In this document: one piece after another, positions 1 to 5,347 of the stretch
Layout of the letters: each line of letters begins with the position of its first letter
How positions within the stretch are numbered: the first letter of the stretch is position 1
Assembly (NCBI GenBank): GCA_903924445.1
Contig: CAIYBQ010000029.1
Span: 1-5,347, forward strand
Reading direction: 5' to 3'
Length of the DNA stretch: 5,347 nt
From: an uncultured Armatimonadota bacterium
GTDB taxonomy: Bacteria; Armatimonadota; Armatimonadia; Armatimonadales; Armatimonadaceae
Position numbers and translations under genes: made by a program
The notes under the pieces: model-generated
What the model saw: only the letters and a program-made list of their open reading frames with translations
What the model was told of the DNA's origin: nothing
Database searches by the model: none

Positions 1-708
1 GCTTGCGAGGAGGCGATCCACTTGGCGTGCGTAGGCATCCGGGCGGGTATCGGCGACAAATGCTTTCATCTCATCCGGTGTTGGCGGGATGCCCGTAAGG
101 TCCAGAGCCGCGCGGCGCAAGAGGGTTCGCTTGTCGGTGTCCGGGCTTGGCTTCAGACCAAAACGTGACATCCCGGCATAGATAAACGCATCAACCGGAT
201 GTGAACTCCACGTTTTTCCCAGCTGTGATGTCGGCAGCGAAGGGCGCTTCGGTGCGATGAAAGCCCAGTGCTGCTCGTATTTGGCACCGGACTTTATCCA
301 TTGCGTGATGGTTTGAATTTCTTTAGATGTGAGTGGATGCCCTGTTTCTGCGGGCGGCATTTGCAGGCTTCCACCAGTCAGGGTAATCCGCTTAACAACG
401 CCACTTGCGAGTGGGTTGCCAGGGATGATGGCTGCGAAGCCACTTGCCGCTGGCTTGAGGGCCGCCGGCGTGTCGAGACGCAAGCCTGCTTTACGCGCAG
501 CATCATCTGGGCCGTGACAGGAAAAGCACTTGGCAGACAGGATTGGAAGCACATCCGAGCGGTAGCTGACACGCTTGGGAACTGCCAACCCGCGCGATGC
601 ACCACCGACCTGAGACCCGGCGGGTGGCTGGGCGATGGCGATGGCGGCCGTCCCGGCGGCGAGGAAGAGTGTAAACCCGATGGCAGTGTTGCCTGCAAGC
701 AGCTTCAT
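1..708 (-). CDS. Planctomycete-type cytochrome c protein (PSCyt1-PSCyt2/DUF1549), N-terminal part
   Basis: The first 236 codons of a larger protein that runs off the left edge. Residues 1-26 look like a Sec signal peptide (charged MK, hydrophobic core, AIA then Q27), so the mature protein should be outside the cytoplasm. Residues 50-145 form a PSCyt1 cytochrome c domain: the haem motif is C61-F-S-C64-H65 in a DVLPILSAKCFSCHGPD context, and M117 in QMPP is the likely sixth haem ligand. From W148 a PSCyt2 (DUF1549) domain begins, with the diagnostic stretch LLRRAALDLTGIPPTPDE at 196-213. Family members usually run about 700-1000 residues and end in a PSD1 (DUF1553) domain; a DUF1501 gene often follows. 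These proteins are thought to take part in redox steps of polysaccharide or other polymer catabolism, but their reaction is not established. An in-frame TAA three codons upstream fixes the ATG at 708 as the start; no Shine-Dalgarno is visible. Confidence 0.93.
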   Translation of the reverse strand, partial: MKLLAGNTAIGFTLFLAAGTAAIAIAQPPAGSQVGGASRGLAVPKRVSYRSDVLPILSAKCFSCHGPDDAARKAGLRLDTPAALKPAASGFAAIIPGNPLASGVVKRITLTGGSLQMPPAETGHPLTSKEIQTITQWIKSGAKYEQHWAFIAPKRPSLPTSQLGKTWSSHPVDAFIYAGMSRFGLKPSPDTDKRTLLRRAALDLTGIPPTPDEMKAFVADTRPDAYARQVDRLLAS

Positions 709-713
709 GCCAC

Positions 714-743
714 ATTACACTCTGTTTGCTCAGGCATTTGCAA
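714..743 (-). promoter_or_regulatory. Candidate promoter for the cytochrome gene, possibly leaderless
   Basis: Read on the minus strand, TTGCAA (738-743, four of six matches to the sigma-70 -35 box) is followed after 18 bases by TGTAAT (714-719, five of six to the -10 box). The -10 box ends only five bases before the ATG at 708, so transcription would begin at about the start codon. That agrees with the lack of a Shine-Dalgarno. The boxes are seen; their use as a promoter is inferred. Confidence 0.35.
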
Positions 744-776
744 CCACGACTTTGCCGCTGCCGGCATCAGGCAAAC
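724..776. repeat. Two mutually exclusive inverted repeats in the epimerase-cytochrome gap
   Basis: GTTTGC at 724-729 can pair with GCAAAC at 771-776, while TTTGCC at 751-756 can pair with GGCAAA at 770-775; both use the same right arm. The loop of the second (757-769) contains the self-complementary TGCCGGCA. Neither is followed by a T-run on the minus strand, so an intrinsic terminator is not well supported. The sequence symmetry is certain; a function is not. Confidence 0.35.
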
Positions 777-780
777 TGAT

Positions 781-792
781 GTAACGCGTTAC
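781..792. repeat. Perfect 12-bp palindrome overlapping the epimerase stop codon
   Basis: GTAACGCGTTAC reads identically on both strands and spans the epimerase stop codon (789-791). It lies about 38 bases upstream of the -35-like box of the cytochrome gene, a position suited to a dimeric regulator, but no regulator is encoded in the window and chance cannot be excluded. Confidence 0.3.
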
Positions 793-1694
793 GAGTGCAT
801 CAGGTTGTGGAGCGCGCTGGTAATGTCCGGGAATGCAAACGCGTAACCAAGCGACTTAGCACGCTCGGCCGACACGCGCTGGCTGACGAGAAGCGCATCC
901 GCGAACTCGCCAAGGAGAAGCTTTAGCGCCCAGGATGGCACCTTAAGCGCCGCTGGCTTTCGCAGCTCACGTCCAATCGCAATCGCCATTTCCTTCATCG
1001 TCGAACATCCCGGCGCAACCGTGTTCACGGCACCCGACCATTGCTCTTCCTCGATGGCTGCGATGAACATCCCGACAACATCATCAATATGTACCCACGG
1101 AACCCACTGGGTCCCGGGGCCAAGCGGGCCGCCAAGGCCAAGGGTGTAAGGGGAGAAAGGCAGCATCGGAGGTTTGATCAGTGCCTGTAGCATCCCGGCA
1201 TCGCGTGACAGCACCGGCCCAATACGGAAGCAACATACACGGCTTCCTGTTCCGCGCGCGGCGCTTGCTGCCGTCTCCCATTCACGTGCGACATCCGCGA
1301 GGAAAGTCTTGCCTACCGGGCTGCTCTCAGTGAGGACGGTGTCCCCGCCATCTCCATAAATGCCCACAGCCGATGCCTGCAAAAGGACACGTGGCTGCGC
1401 CTCGACAAGCATCTGAGTTGTACGGACACGGCTGTCACGGATTTCCTGTTTGTAAGCATCCGTCCACGTACCGCCCGCCATGCTCGCACCGGTGAGATTG
1501 ATCACCGCGCTTGCGGCGCCAACGGCAGGGTGCCATGTGTGTTCAGCATCCCAGTGGAAGTAGCGGACATTCGGCATCTGCATCGGCTGGTCGGGATACC
1601 GCGTGATGATATCTACGGAGTAGCCTTTGTTCTGGAGCTTTGGGATGAGCGCGGAGCCTACGAGGCCGGACCCACCGGCGATGACAATATTCAC
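789..1694 (-). CDS. TIGR01777-family NAD(P)-dependent epimerase (SDR39U1/YfcH-like)
   Basis: A 301-residue protein, the normal length for this family of atypical extended short-chain dehydrogenases. The Rossmann dinucleotide-binding motif is at the extreme N terminus (G7-G-S-G10-L-V-G13). Family signatures follow in order: INLTGASMAGGTWTDAYKQE (65-84), ASAVGIYGDGG with Y113 (108-117), FLADVAREWE (131-140), LGLGGPLGPGTQWVPWVHID (185-204), and a C-terminal DUF1731 region (about 248-297) ending in a YAFAFPDITSAL stretch. Members resemble nucleotide-sugar epimerases (E. coli YfcH, human SDR39U1) but their physiological substrate is unknown; the protein should be cytosolic. The start is GTG at 1694, chosen because the Rossmann glycines begin at residue 7 and an AGGA (1705-1708) lies 10 bases upstream. 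The gene starts 41 bases after the DinB-family gene and is probably co-transcribed with it. Confidence 0.93.
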   Translation of the reverse strand: MNIVIAGGSGLVGSALIPKLQNKGYSVDIITRYPDQPMQMPNVRYFHWDAEHTWHPAVGAASAVINLTGASMAGGTWTDAYKQEIRDSRVRTTQMLVEAQPRVLLQASAVGIYGDGGDTVLTESSPVGKTFLADVAREWETAASAARGTGSRVCCFRIGPVLSRDAGMLQALIKPPMLPFSPYTLGLGGPLGPGTQWVPWVHIDDVVGMFIAAIEEEQWSGAVNTVAPGCSTMKEMAIAIGRELRKPAALKVPSWALKLLLGEFADALLVSQRVSAERAKSLGYAFAFPDITSALHNLMHS

Positions 1695-1704
1695 AAATGC
1701 GATG

Positions 1705-1708
1705 TCCT
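1705..1708 (-). promoter_or_regulatory. Ribosome binding site of the epimerase gene
   Basis: Minus-strand AGGA, 10 bases before the GTG at 1694. It supports a GTG start in a gene with no ATG near the expected N terminus. Confidence 0.5.
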
Positions 1709-1735
1709 GTCTGTCTGCAAGAAAACGGGTTTGGG

Positions 1736-2221
1736 CTAGTTGGCACTCTCGGGAGTGGCTGTGTACTGGGCGAGCTGCGCGATGTGATACGTGTCGTGTG
1801 CGAGGACGAGGGTGGCGATGTCCTTGACCGTAATCGTACCGACTTCTGGGCGGATACCACTGCGCTCAAAGGCATCGTTTGGAAGGGATGCCAAATACGC
1901 TGTCAGCGCCGCGCGTCCGGTTGCGAACTTCTCGAGGCTAACCTCCACCGGGGTGGTTGCGTAGTTGTTCAGCTCTGCCATTTCACCTTCATCGATGTTT
2001 GGAAGCACGGGGGAGTCTTCCTGCACGAGGCGCTGAATACGCTCAAGCCAGATTGGCTCCCAGTCGGCGAGGTGCGCAAGGACCTCACGCAAAGTGAAGT
2101 AATCGGGTCCCTGATCCTGGTCTGCGATTGCATCCGGGATGTTCGCGCAAAAGCGGGCAATAATCTTGGGGCTTGCGTTCAGGGCGTGATCGATGAGGTA
2201 TTTGCGTACGTAAGGGGGCAT
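1736..2221 (-). CDS. DinB-family (DinB_2/YfiT-like) metal-binding four-helix protein
   Basis: A 161-residue protein with the DinB/YfiT metal site of three histidines: H50 in LREVLAHLADWE at the end of the second helix region, and H142 and H146 in LVLAHDTYHIAQL near the C terminus. The family is a cytosolic four-helix bundle, usually dimeric; its members include damage-inducible DinB of Bacillus, the bacillithiol transferase BstA, and mycothiol-dependent isomerases. Which reaction this one carries out cannot be read from the sequence, and many members remain of unknown function. An in-frame TAA ten codons upstream leaves the ATG at 2221 as the only usable start, although no clear Shine-Dalgarno precedes it. 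It begins 62 bases after the Nudix gene. A TATAAC (2244-2249) lies 22 bases before the ATG, but no -35 box is seen at the right distance, so read-through from the Nudix gene is the simpler view. Confidence 0.9.
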   Translation of the reverse strand: MPPYVRKYLIDHALNASPKIIARFCANIPDAIADQDQGPDYFTLREVLAHLADWEPIWLERIQRLVQEDSPVLPNIDEGEMAELNNYATTPVEVSLEKFATGRAALTAYLASLPNDAFERSGIRPEVGTITVKDIATLVLAHDTYHIAQLAQYTATPESAN

Positions 2222-2283
2222 TGTGAATGCGTCGCTTTCAATTGGTTATACCCGATGGCTTGTTCCCCGCACGCGAAGAAAGG

Positions 2284-2766
2284 CTAATCAGGTTTTTGAA
2301 GTGGGTGGATGATGGCCTCGATTGCCGGAAGCGTGTCCATCAGGAGCTCCTGTTGCTCAGGCCAGAAAAGCAGTGGTAGCGGACCGGAGACCGGAAACCA
2401 CTCGGTTACGTAGGCAACGTGCGGATCGGTTGGAATCGGGTTTACCTGCGTCGTGGTGTACAAATAATAGTACGTGGTGATCCACCGCCGGCGGTCAAAG
2501 CTGAGGCGACTCTTTTTGCCCAGACTTTTGATGTAAGAGAGCTGGGAAAACCCTGCTTCCTCCCAAATCTCGCGGCGGGCCGCTTGCTCGAGCGTTTCGC
2601 CTTTATCGACGCCACCTTTCGGGAGGACATAGCCTTCGCCATCTCCCTCACCGCGGACGAGGGCCACGAGCCAGCTCCCATTTTCGGAGCGAACAATGAT
2701 GCCACCTGCACTGGTGCGATTTCGGGTGCCTTTTGGCTTGACAAACCAGCTTTGATCAACAGACAA
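2284..2766 (-). CDS. Nudix hydrolase, diadenosine-polyphosphate-hydrolase-like
   Basis: A 160-residue cytosolic hydrolase of nucleoside-diphosphate-linked compounds. The Nudix box GX5EX7REUXEEXGU is complete at residues 51-73 (G51, E57, R65-E66, E69-E70, G72), so the Mg2+-binding glutamates are intact. The preceding V-LPKG (47-51) and the TSAGGIIV strand (18-25) resemble the Ap4A/Ap6A-hydrolase and MutT1 group, suggesting dinucleoside polyphosphates or related nucleotides as substrates; substrate prediction from sequence is weak in this superfamily. I choose the TTG at 2766 as the start because GAGGTG (2774-2779) lies seven bases upstream. The longer GTG start at 2796, which adds ten residues, has no Shine-Dalgarno. 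The gene follows a 167-base gap and is probably the first of a Nudix-DinB-epimerase unit. Confidence 0.9.
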   Translation of the reverse strand: MSVDQSWFVKPKGTRNRTSAGGIIVRSENGSWLVALVRGEGDGEGYVLPKGGVDKGETLEQAARREIWEEAGFSQLSYIKSLGKKSRLSFDRRRWITTYYYLYTTTQVNPIPTDPHVAYVTEWFPVSGPLPLLFWPEQQELLMDTLPAIEAIIHPLQKPD

Positions 2767-2773
2767 GAAAAAC

Positions 2774-2779
2774 CACCTC
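2774..2779 (-). promoter_or_regulatory. Strong Shine-Dalgarno that sets a TTG start for the Nudix gene
   Basis: Minus-strand GAGGTG matches six bases of the anti-Shine-Dalgarno sequence and sits seven bases before TTG at 2764-2766. It is the best ribosome binding site in the window and lies inside the reading frame of the longer GTG-initiated version. Confidence 0.6.
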
Positions 2780-2794
2780 TTTGTGGCATGCAGC

Positions 2795-2818
2795 ACTGCA
2801 CACGCACAAGAGTGCAGT
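2795..2818. repeat. Inverted repeat upstream of the Nudix ribosome binding site
   Basis: ACTGCAC (2795-2801) and GTGCAGT (2812-2818) are perfect 7-base arms around a 10-base loop. A second, overlapping dyad TGCAG-CA-CTGCA lies at 2789-2800, and GCATGC at 2786-2791. If transcription starts upstream, the 7-bp hairpin would stand about 15 bases before the Shine-Dalgarno; as DNA it could be an operator. No function can be shown. Confidence 0.4.
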
Positions 2819-2864
2819 TTACAGGTTCCCCGACGTCGAATTCACGCGGTTACGACCTGAAACT

Positions 2865-2870
2865 AGTATA
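2865..2870 (-). promoter_or_regulatory. Possible -10 box for the Nudix-DinB-epimerase unit
   Basis: Minus-strand TATACT matches five of six bases of a sigma-70 -10 box in the only sizeable gap between co-directional genes (2767-2933). No good -35 hexamer is seen 16-18 bases upstream (CATCAA at 2888-2893 with a 17-base spacer). It would give a leader of roughly 90 bases containing the inverted repeat at 2795-2818. Confidence 0.25.
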
Positions 2871-2892
2871 TTTCGCGGATGTTTCTATTGAT

Positions 2893-2913
2893 GTGGTGCT
2901 CTGGGGTCACCAC
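2893..2913 (-). terminator. Hairpin downstream of the Ntn-hydrolase gene, weak terminator candidate
   Basis: GTGGTG (2908-2913 on the minus strand) and CACCAC (2893-2898) form perfect 6-base arms around a 9-base loop, 20 bases past the stop codon of the transpeptidase-family gene. There is no T-run after it, so it may only stabilise or slow the transcript end rather than terminate it. Confidence 0.25.
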
Positions 2914-2933
2914 TAATTAGCGCTTTGTCGCTG

Positions 2934-4517
2934 CTAGATGCCTGCCGCTTGGCCATCACAGCGAGGATCTGACCCAAACGCATACGCCCCATCAGGCAAA
3001 ACCTGCATCAGCTGTGCCGCAGAACCATGTGCCCAAGGGCCGATCAACCGTACATCGTGCCCACGTTCTTTTAGTGCCGTAACGATGCTTTCATCCACAC
3101 GATTTTCAATCTCAAGGATGCCATCCCCAGTTTCTTCATTGCTCAATGCGCCAGCCGTGCTGAGGTGCTGCCAGCGCGGTGCTTCCACTGCTTGTTGAAC
3201 ATCCATTTTGAGGTCGACGGCACTTACGAGCAGCTGGAGATTCGTCTGAACCTGTACGTGCCCGCCGGGTGTTCCACCCACATACGCCAAGCGGCCATCC
3301 AAATGCGTCGCGAGCCATGCATTCAGCGTATGCGCCGGACGCTTTCCGGGCGCGATGCAGTTTGGTGACATTTGGTCGAGGGAGAAACCCGTCAGCCGGT
3401 TGTTGAACAGCACGCCTGTGCCCGCCGGCATCCACGCAGAGCCAAAGTTGTGGAAGATGCTTTGAATCCACGAGGTGGCATCACCGGCATCATCCACGAT
3501 GACAAAGTACGTCGTATCCGACCCTTCATTCGGGAGTGCGATATGTGTTCCGGCGGCAAGAAACGGATCGATCTCAGCGCGGCGCCGAGAGATGTACATC
3601 GTGTCAAAGAGCTGTTCAACCGCAATATCCCGCCATTCCGGGTCTCCGAGGAAGCGGTTGCGGTCGGTAAAGGCAAGCTTCTTCGCTTCGACCAGGAGGT
3701 GGGTACGCTGCGCATCGGGGAGATCTGCAAGGGGATAGCCATCCGCGAGGAGCAGCTCTTCGATAAGGACCATCCCCTGGCTTGGCGGCGGTTGCCCGTG
3801 CACAATCAGGTCGCGGTAGCGCCCGGCAAGCGGTGGGAGGATGCGGGTTTTGTGCCGTGCTAGGTCATCGTGGGAAAACCAGCCACCGGATGTCTCGACG
3901 ATCAAATTTGCAACACGCCCGCCGTAGAAGCCCGCGCGGCCATTTTGAGCGATGTCTTCCAGCGTTGTGGCTAGCTCCGGTTGCCGAATGATGTCACCAA
4001 GGCTGACATTTACTGGGATGCCGAGGCTGTCAAGGGATGCATGTGCACTGAGCAGCGCCCGGTGATCGCGAACCTTTTTAAGCAGTGTTGGACCCGCTGG
4101 AAAGCCATCGCGTGCATACGTAATCGCGGGTGCAAGCAGCGTGGCGATTGGAAGGCGGCCATGCAATGCGTGGGCGGCAAACCAGGTTGAGACAAGACCC
4201 GGGATGGTGGCAGATTGATGGCCATGGAGGGGGATGCCGCCGGGGAATGCATCCGATGTCGCTCCATGCGGTGCTTCACCACTGCCATTGAATGCCATGT
4301 TTGTGCGCGATGCTGCGTGGTGGTGGATACAAAACGCATCCCCGCCGAGGTGGCTGTTCCACGGTTCTACAACGGAAAGGACGGCGCTTGCTGTGATGGC
4401 TGCATCGATGCAGGATCCACCGCGGGCCAGAATCTGCAGGGCTGCGGAGACGGCGAGGGGCTGGCTTGCGGCAACCCCTGCCCGCCCTGCGACGACGATG
4501 CCGCGGTGTGTTTGCAT
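2934..4517 (-). CDS. Gamma-glutamyltranspeptidase-family Ntn hydrolase, cytosolic, substrate unknown
   Basis: A 527-residue member of the gamma-glutamyltransferase/cephalosporin-acylase/oxamate-amidohydrolase family. These enzymes cleave themselves before a threonine, which becomes the N-terminal nucleophile of the small subunit. Here the site is D334/T335-T336-Y-F in EGSDTTYFVIVDD, predicting subunits 1-334 and 335-527. Other family marks are VEPWNSHLGGDAF (50-62), NGSGEAP (77-83), PPPSQGM (243-249), GVLFNNRLTGFSL (368-380), GKRPAHTLNA (391-400), GGTPGGHVQVQT (414-425) and GSDPRCDG (515-522). The residues that hold the gamma-glutamyl carboxylates in E. coli GGT (the Arg of the DFRE-type motif, the Asp of NNxMDDF, and the Ser-Ser of KRPLSSM) are replaced here, so glutathione is an unlikely substrate; the motifs are closer to the HpxW/YwrD-like branch. 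No signal peptide is present, unlike periplasmic GGT. The ATG lies three bases after the PMM-like stop codon, which indicates co-transcription and coupled translation. Confidence 0.9.
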   Translation of the reverse strand: MQTHRGIVVAGRAGVAASQPLAVSAALQILARGGSCIDAAITASAVLSVVEPWNSHLGGDAFCIHHHAASRTNMAFNGSGEAPHGATSDAFPGGIPLHGHQSATIPGLVSTWFAAHALHGRLPIATLLAPAITYARDGFPAGPTLLKKVRDHRALLSAHASLDSLGIPVNVSLGDIIRQPELATTLEDIAQNGRAGFYGGRVANLIVETSGGWFSHDDLARHKTRILPPLAGRYRDLIVHGQPPPSQGMVLIEELLLADGYPLADLPDAQRTHLLVEAKKLAFTDRNRFLGDPEWRDIAVEQLFDTMYISRRRAEIDPFLAAGTHIALPNEGSDTTYFVIVDDAGDATSWIQSIFHNFGSAWMPAGTGVLFNNRLTGFSLDQMSPNCIAPGKRPAHTLNAWLATHLDGRLAYVGGTPGGHVQVQTNLQLLVSAVDLKMDVQQAVEAPRWQHLSTAGALSNEETGDGILEIENRVDESIVTALKERGHDVRLIGPWAHGSAAQLMQVLPDGAYAFGSDPRCDGQAAGI

Positions 4518-4520
4518 GGT

Positions 4521-5347
4521 TTACTCGGCTGACAAGGTCCGGATCTTAGCGGCCCATTCTTCCGCGCGGTCATGGGCATCGGCGAGCGTTGCGCCTTCGG
4601 CCCGGACTCTGAAGATAGGCTCCGCCGCATCCGGGAGGGCAAGGACCCACTCGTTGGCGGACTTGATCAACCGGACGCCATCGATGAGCTCGACGTTTTG
4701 GTCGGACTCTTGCGCTTCCACGGTCAGTGCACGCATCACAGCACCCTTACGTTGCCACGGACAAGGAACTTCATGCTGCGCCATGTAGATGCTTGGAAGC
4801 TCCGCGACTACCTCGTGCAGAGGTTTTTGCAGCCAGCTAAGCATCTCTAGAATCTTCGCTAGTGCAAATGGGCCATCGAAGGCTGGATGGAACTCAGGGA
4901 AGATGAACCCGCCTTGCATGTCGCCTGCGAAGGCGATTTTTTCATTTGGGATGGATGCAAGCGTCATCATGTAGCGTGGGTCGGTCTTTGTGCGGATGAC
5001 CGAGCCACCGCGTGCCTGGACAACGCTTTCGACGGCGCTTGGCGCGGTCACAGGAACTGCGATCCGGGCACTTGCCTTGGTCTGGGCGACCAGGCTGGTG
5101 ACAGTTGCGAGGAGGCGCCCACGGTTTAGCTGATTTCCAATCGCATCGACGATTTCAATACGCTCGCCATCCGTGTCGAACAATACGCCAAGATCTGCAC
5201 CCAGCGTGCGGACCACTTCCGCGAGGCGGTCTGCATGCGCCATCCGCTCATCACGGGTGCGCGGCGTCCGCCGCCAGTCGGGGTAGGCATTTAAAGCGAT
5301 GACATCGCAGCCGAGGCGGCCAAGCAGCTCTGGGAGCACACCCGCCA
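4521..5347 (-). CDS. Phosphomannomutase-like protein, C-terminal part, probably of a ManC/PMM-type fusion
   Basis: The last 274 complete codons; the reading frame stays open through the right edge, so the true start lies outside the window and the GTG at 5339 is an internal valine. The sequence resembles domains II-IV of the alpha-D-phosphohexomutases, most closely the mutase half of long proteins that carry an N-terminal sugar nucleotidyltransferase (annotated mannose-1-phosphate guanylyltransferase/phosphomannomutase). Numbering from the first visible codon: VLPELLGRLGCDVIALNAYPD (3-23), a metal-loop counterpart FDTDGER (56-62), GDMQGGFIFPEFHPAFD (141-157) at the sugar-binding loop, CPWQRKGAVMR (195-205), and LPDAAEPIFRVRAEG (237-251) where active mutases have the phosphate-binding RxSGTEP. 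The third metal ligand is Glu rather than Asp and the phosphate loop is degenerate, so catalysis is uncertain. Its likely roles are sugar phosphate or nucleotide-sugar metabolism in the cytosol, or a regulatory role. It overlaps nothing and ends three bases before the Ntn-hydrolase gene. Confidence 0.85.
   Translation of the reverse strand, partial: AGVLPELLGRLGCDVIALNAYPDWRRTPRTRDERMAHADRLAEVVRTLGADLGVLFDTDGERIEIVDAIGNQLNRGRLLATVTSLVAQTKASARIAVPVTAPSAVESVVQARGGSVIRTKTDPRYMMTLASIPNEKIAFAGDMQGGFIFPEFHPAFDGPFALAKILEMLSWLQKPLHEVVAELPSIYMAQHEVPCPWQRKGAVMRALTVEAQESDQNVELIDGVRLIKSANEWVLALPDAAEPIFRVRAEGATLADAHDRAEEWAAKIRTLSAE

Noticed and set aside
706..768. A 20-codon minus-strand open frame starting at an ATG in the gap and ending in an ATGA overlap with the cytochrome start, as a possible coupled leader peptide.
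   Set aside because: It has no Shine-Dalgarno, its composition is unremarkable, and overlaps of this size occur often by chance.
268..846. A 192-codon open frame on the plus strand across the cytochrome and the end of the epimerase gene.
   Set aside because: It lies antisense to two well-supported genes, its protein is cysteine- and arginine-rich with no recognisable motif, and it has no convincing ribosome binding site.
730..856. A minus-strand frame out of phase with the epimerase, crossing its stop and ending in a protein-like tail (DAGSGKVVVANA).
   Set aside because: It is bounded upstream by a TAA and has no ATG, GTG or TTG start. The epimerase already ends at the length and motif normal for its family, so a frameshift is not needed.
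1697..2287. A 196-codon open frame on the plus strand opposite the DinB-family gene.
   Set aside because: The minus-strand frame carries the intact three-histidine DinB motif; the plus frame is a shadow with no family resemblance.
1736..4517. A low-molecular-weight thiol pathway linking the DinB-family protein (thiol transferase-like) with the transpeptidase homologue.
   Set aside because: The transpeptidase homologue lacks the gamma-glutamyl-binding residues, the two genes are in probably separate transcription units, and no thiol biosynthesis gene is visible.
1..5347. Search by eye for mobile elements, CRISPR repeats, tRNA or rRNA genes, toxin-antitoxin pairs or a defence cluster.
   Set aside because: No transposase, long terminal repeats, regularly spaced repeats or RNA gene signatures were found, and all coding capacity is accounted for by the six minus-strand genes.

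Overview
All genes in this window lie on the minus strand, so they are transcribed from right to left. Coding density is high: intergenic gaps run from 3 to 167 bases and no stretch over 300 bases lacks a gene. From the right edge leftward the order is: (1) a phosphomannomutase-like protein, entering from outside the window, probably the C-terminal half of a sugar-nucleotidyltransferase/phosphomannomutase fusion; (2) a cytosolic gamma-glutamyltranspeptidase-family Ntn hydrolase; (3) a Nudix hydrolase; (4) a DinB-family four-helix protein; (5) a TIGR01777-type NAD(P)-dependent epimerase; (6) the N-terminal third or so of a secreted planctomycete-type cytochrome c protein (PSCyt1-PSCyt2), leaving at the left edge.

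Organism: the cytochrome with CxxCH plus a DUF1549 domain is typical of Planctomycetota, Verrucomicrobiota, Armatimonadota and some Acidobacteriota. Its combination with DinB, TIGR01777 and a ManC/PMM-like fusion, at moderately high GC, makes an environmental bacterium such as an armatimonadote (Fimbriimonadia-like) my best guess. This is inference only; there is no rRNA or phylogenetic marker here.

Transcription units (inferred): the PMM-like gene and the Ntn-hydrolase gene are 3 bases apart and almost certainly co-transcribed. A 167-base gap rich in inverted repeats follows, with a TATACT box, and probably separates them from a Nudix-DinB-epimerase unit (gaps of 62 and 41 bases). The cytochrome gene follows an 80-base gap with its own promoter-like boxes placed so that the mRNA could be leaderless.

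Functionally the window looks like scattered housekeeping and accessory metabolism: sugar-phosphate/nucleotide-sugar chemistry, amide hydrolysis, nucleotide clean-up, a stress-type DinB protein, and redox catabolism at the cell surface. I see no defence system, mobile element, CRISPR array, tRNA or rRNA. The points most worth a second look are the degenerate active-site motifs of the PMM-like protein, the loss of the glutamate-binding residues in the transpeptidase homologue, a TTG start for the Nudix gene that is easily mis-annotated, and the dyad-rich leaders.
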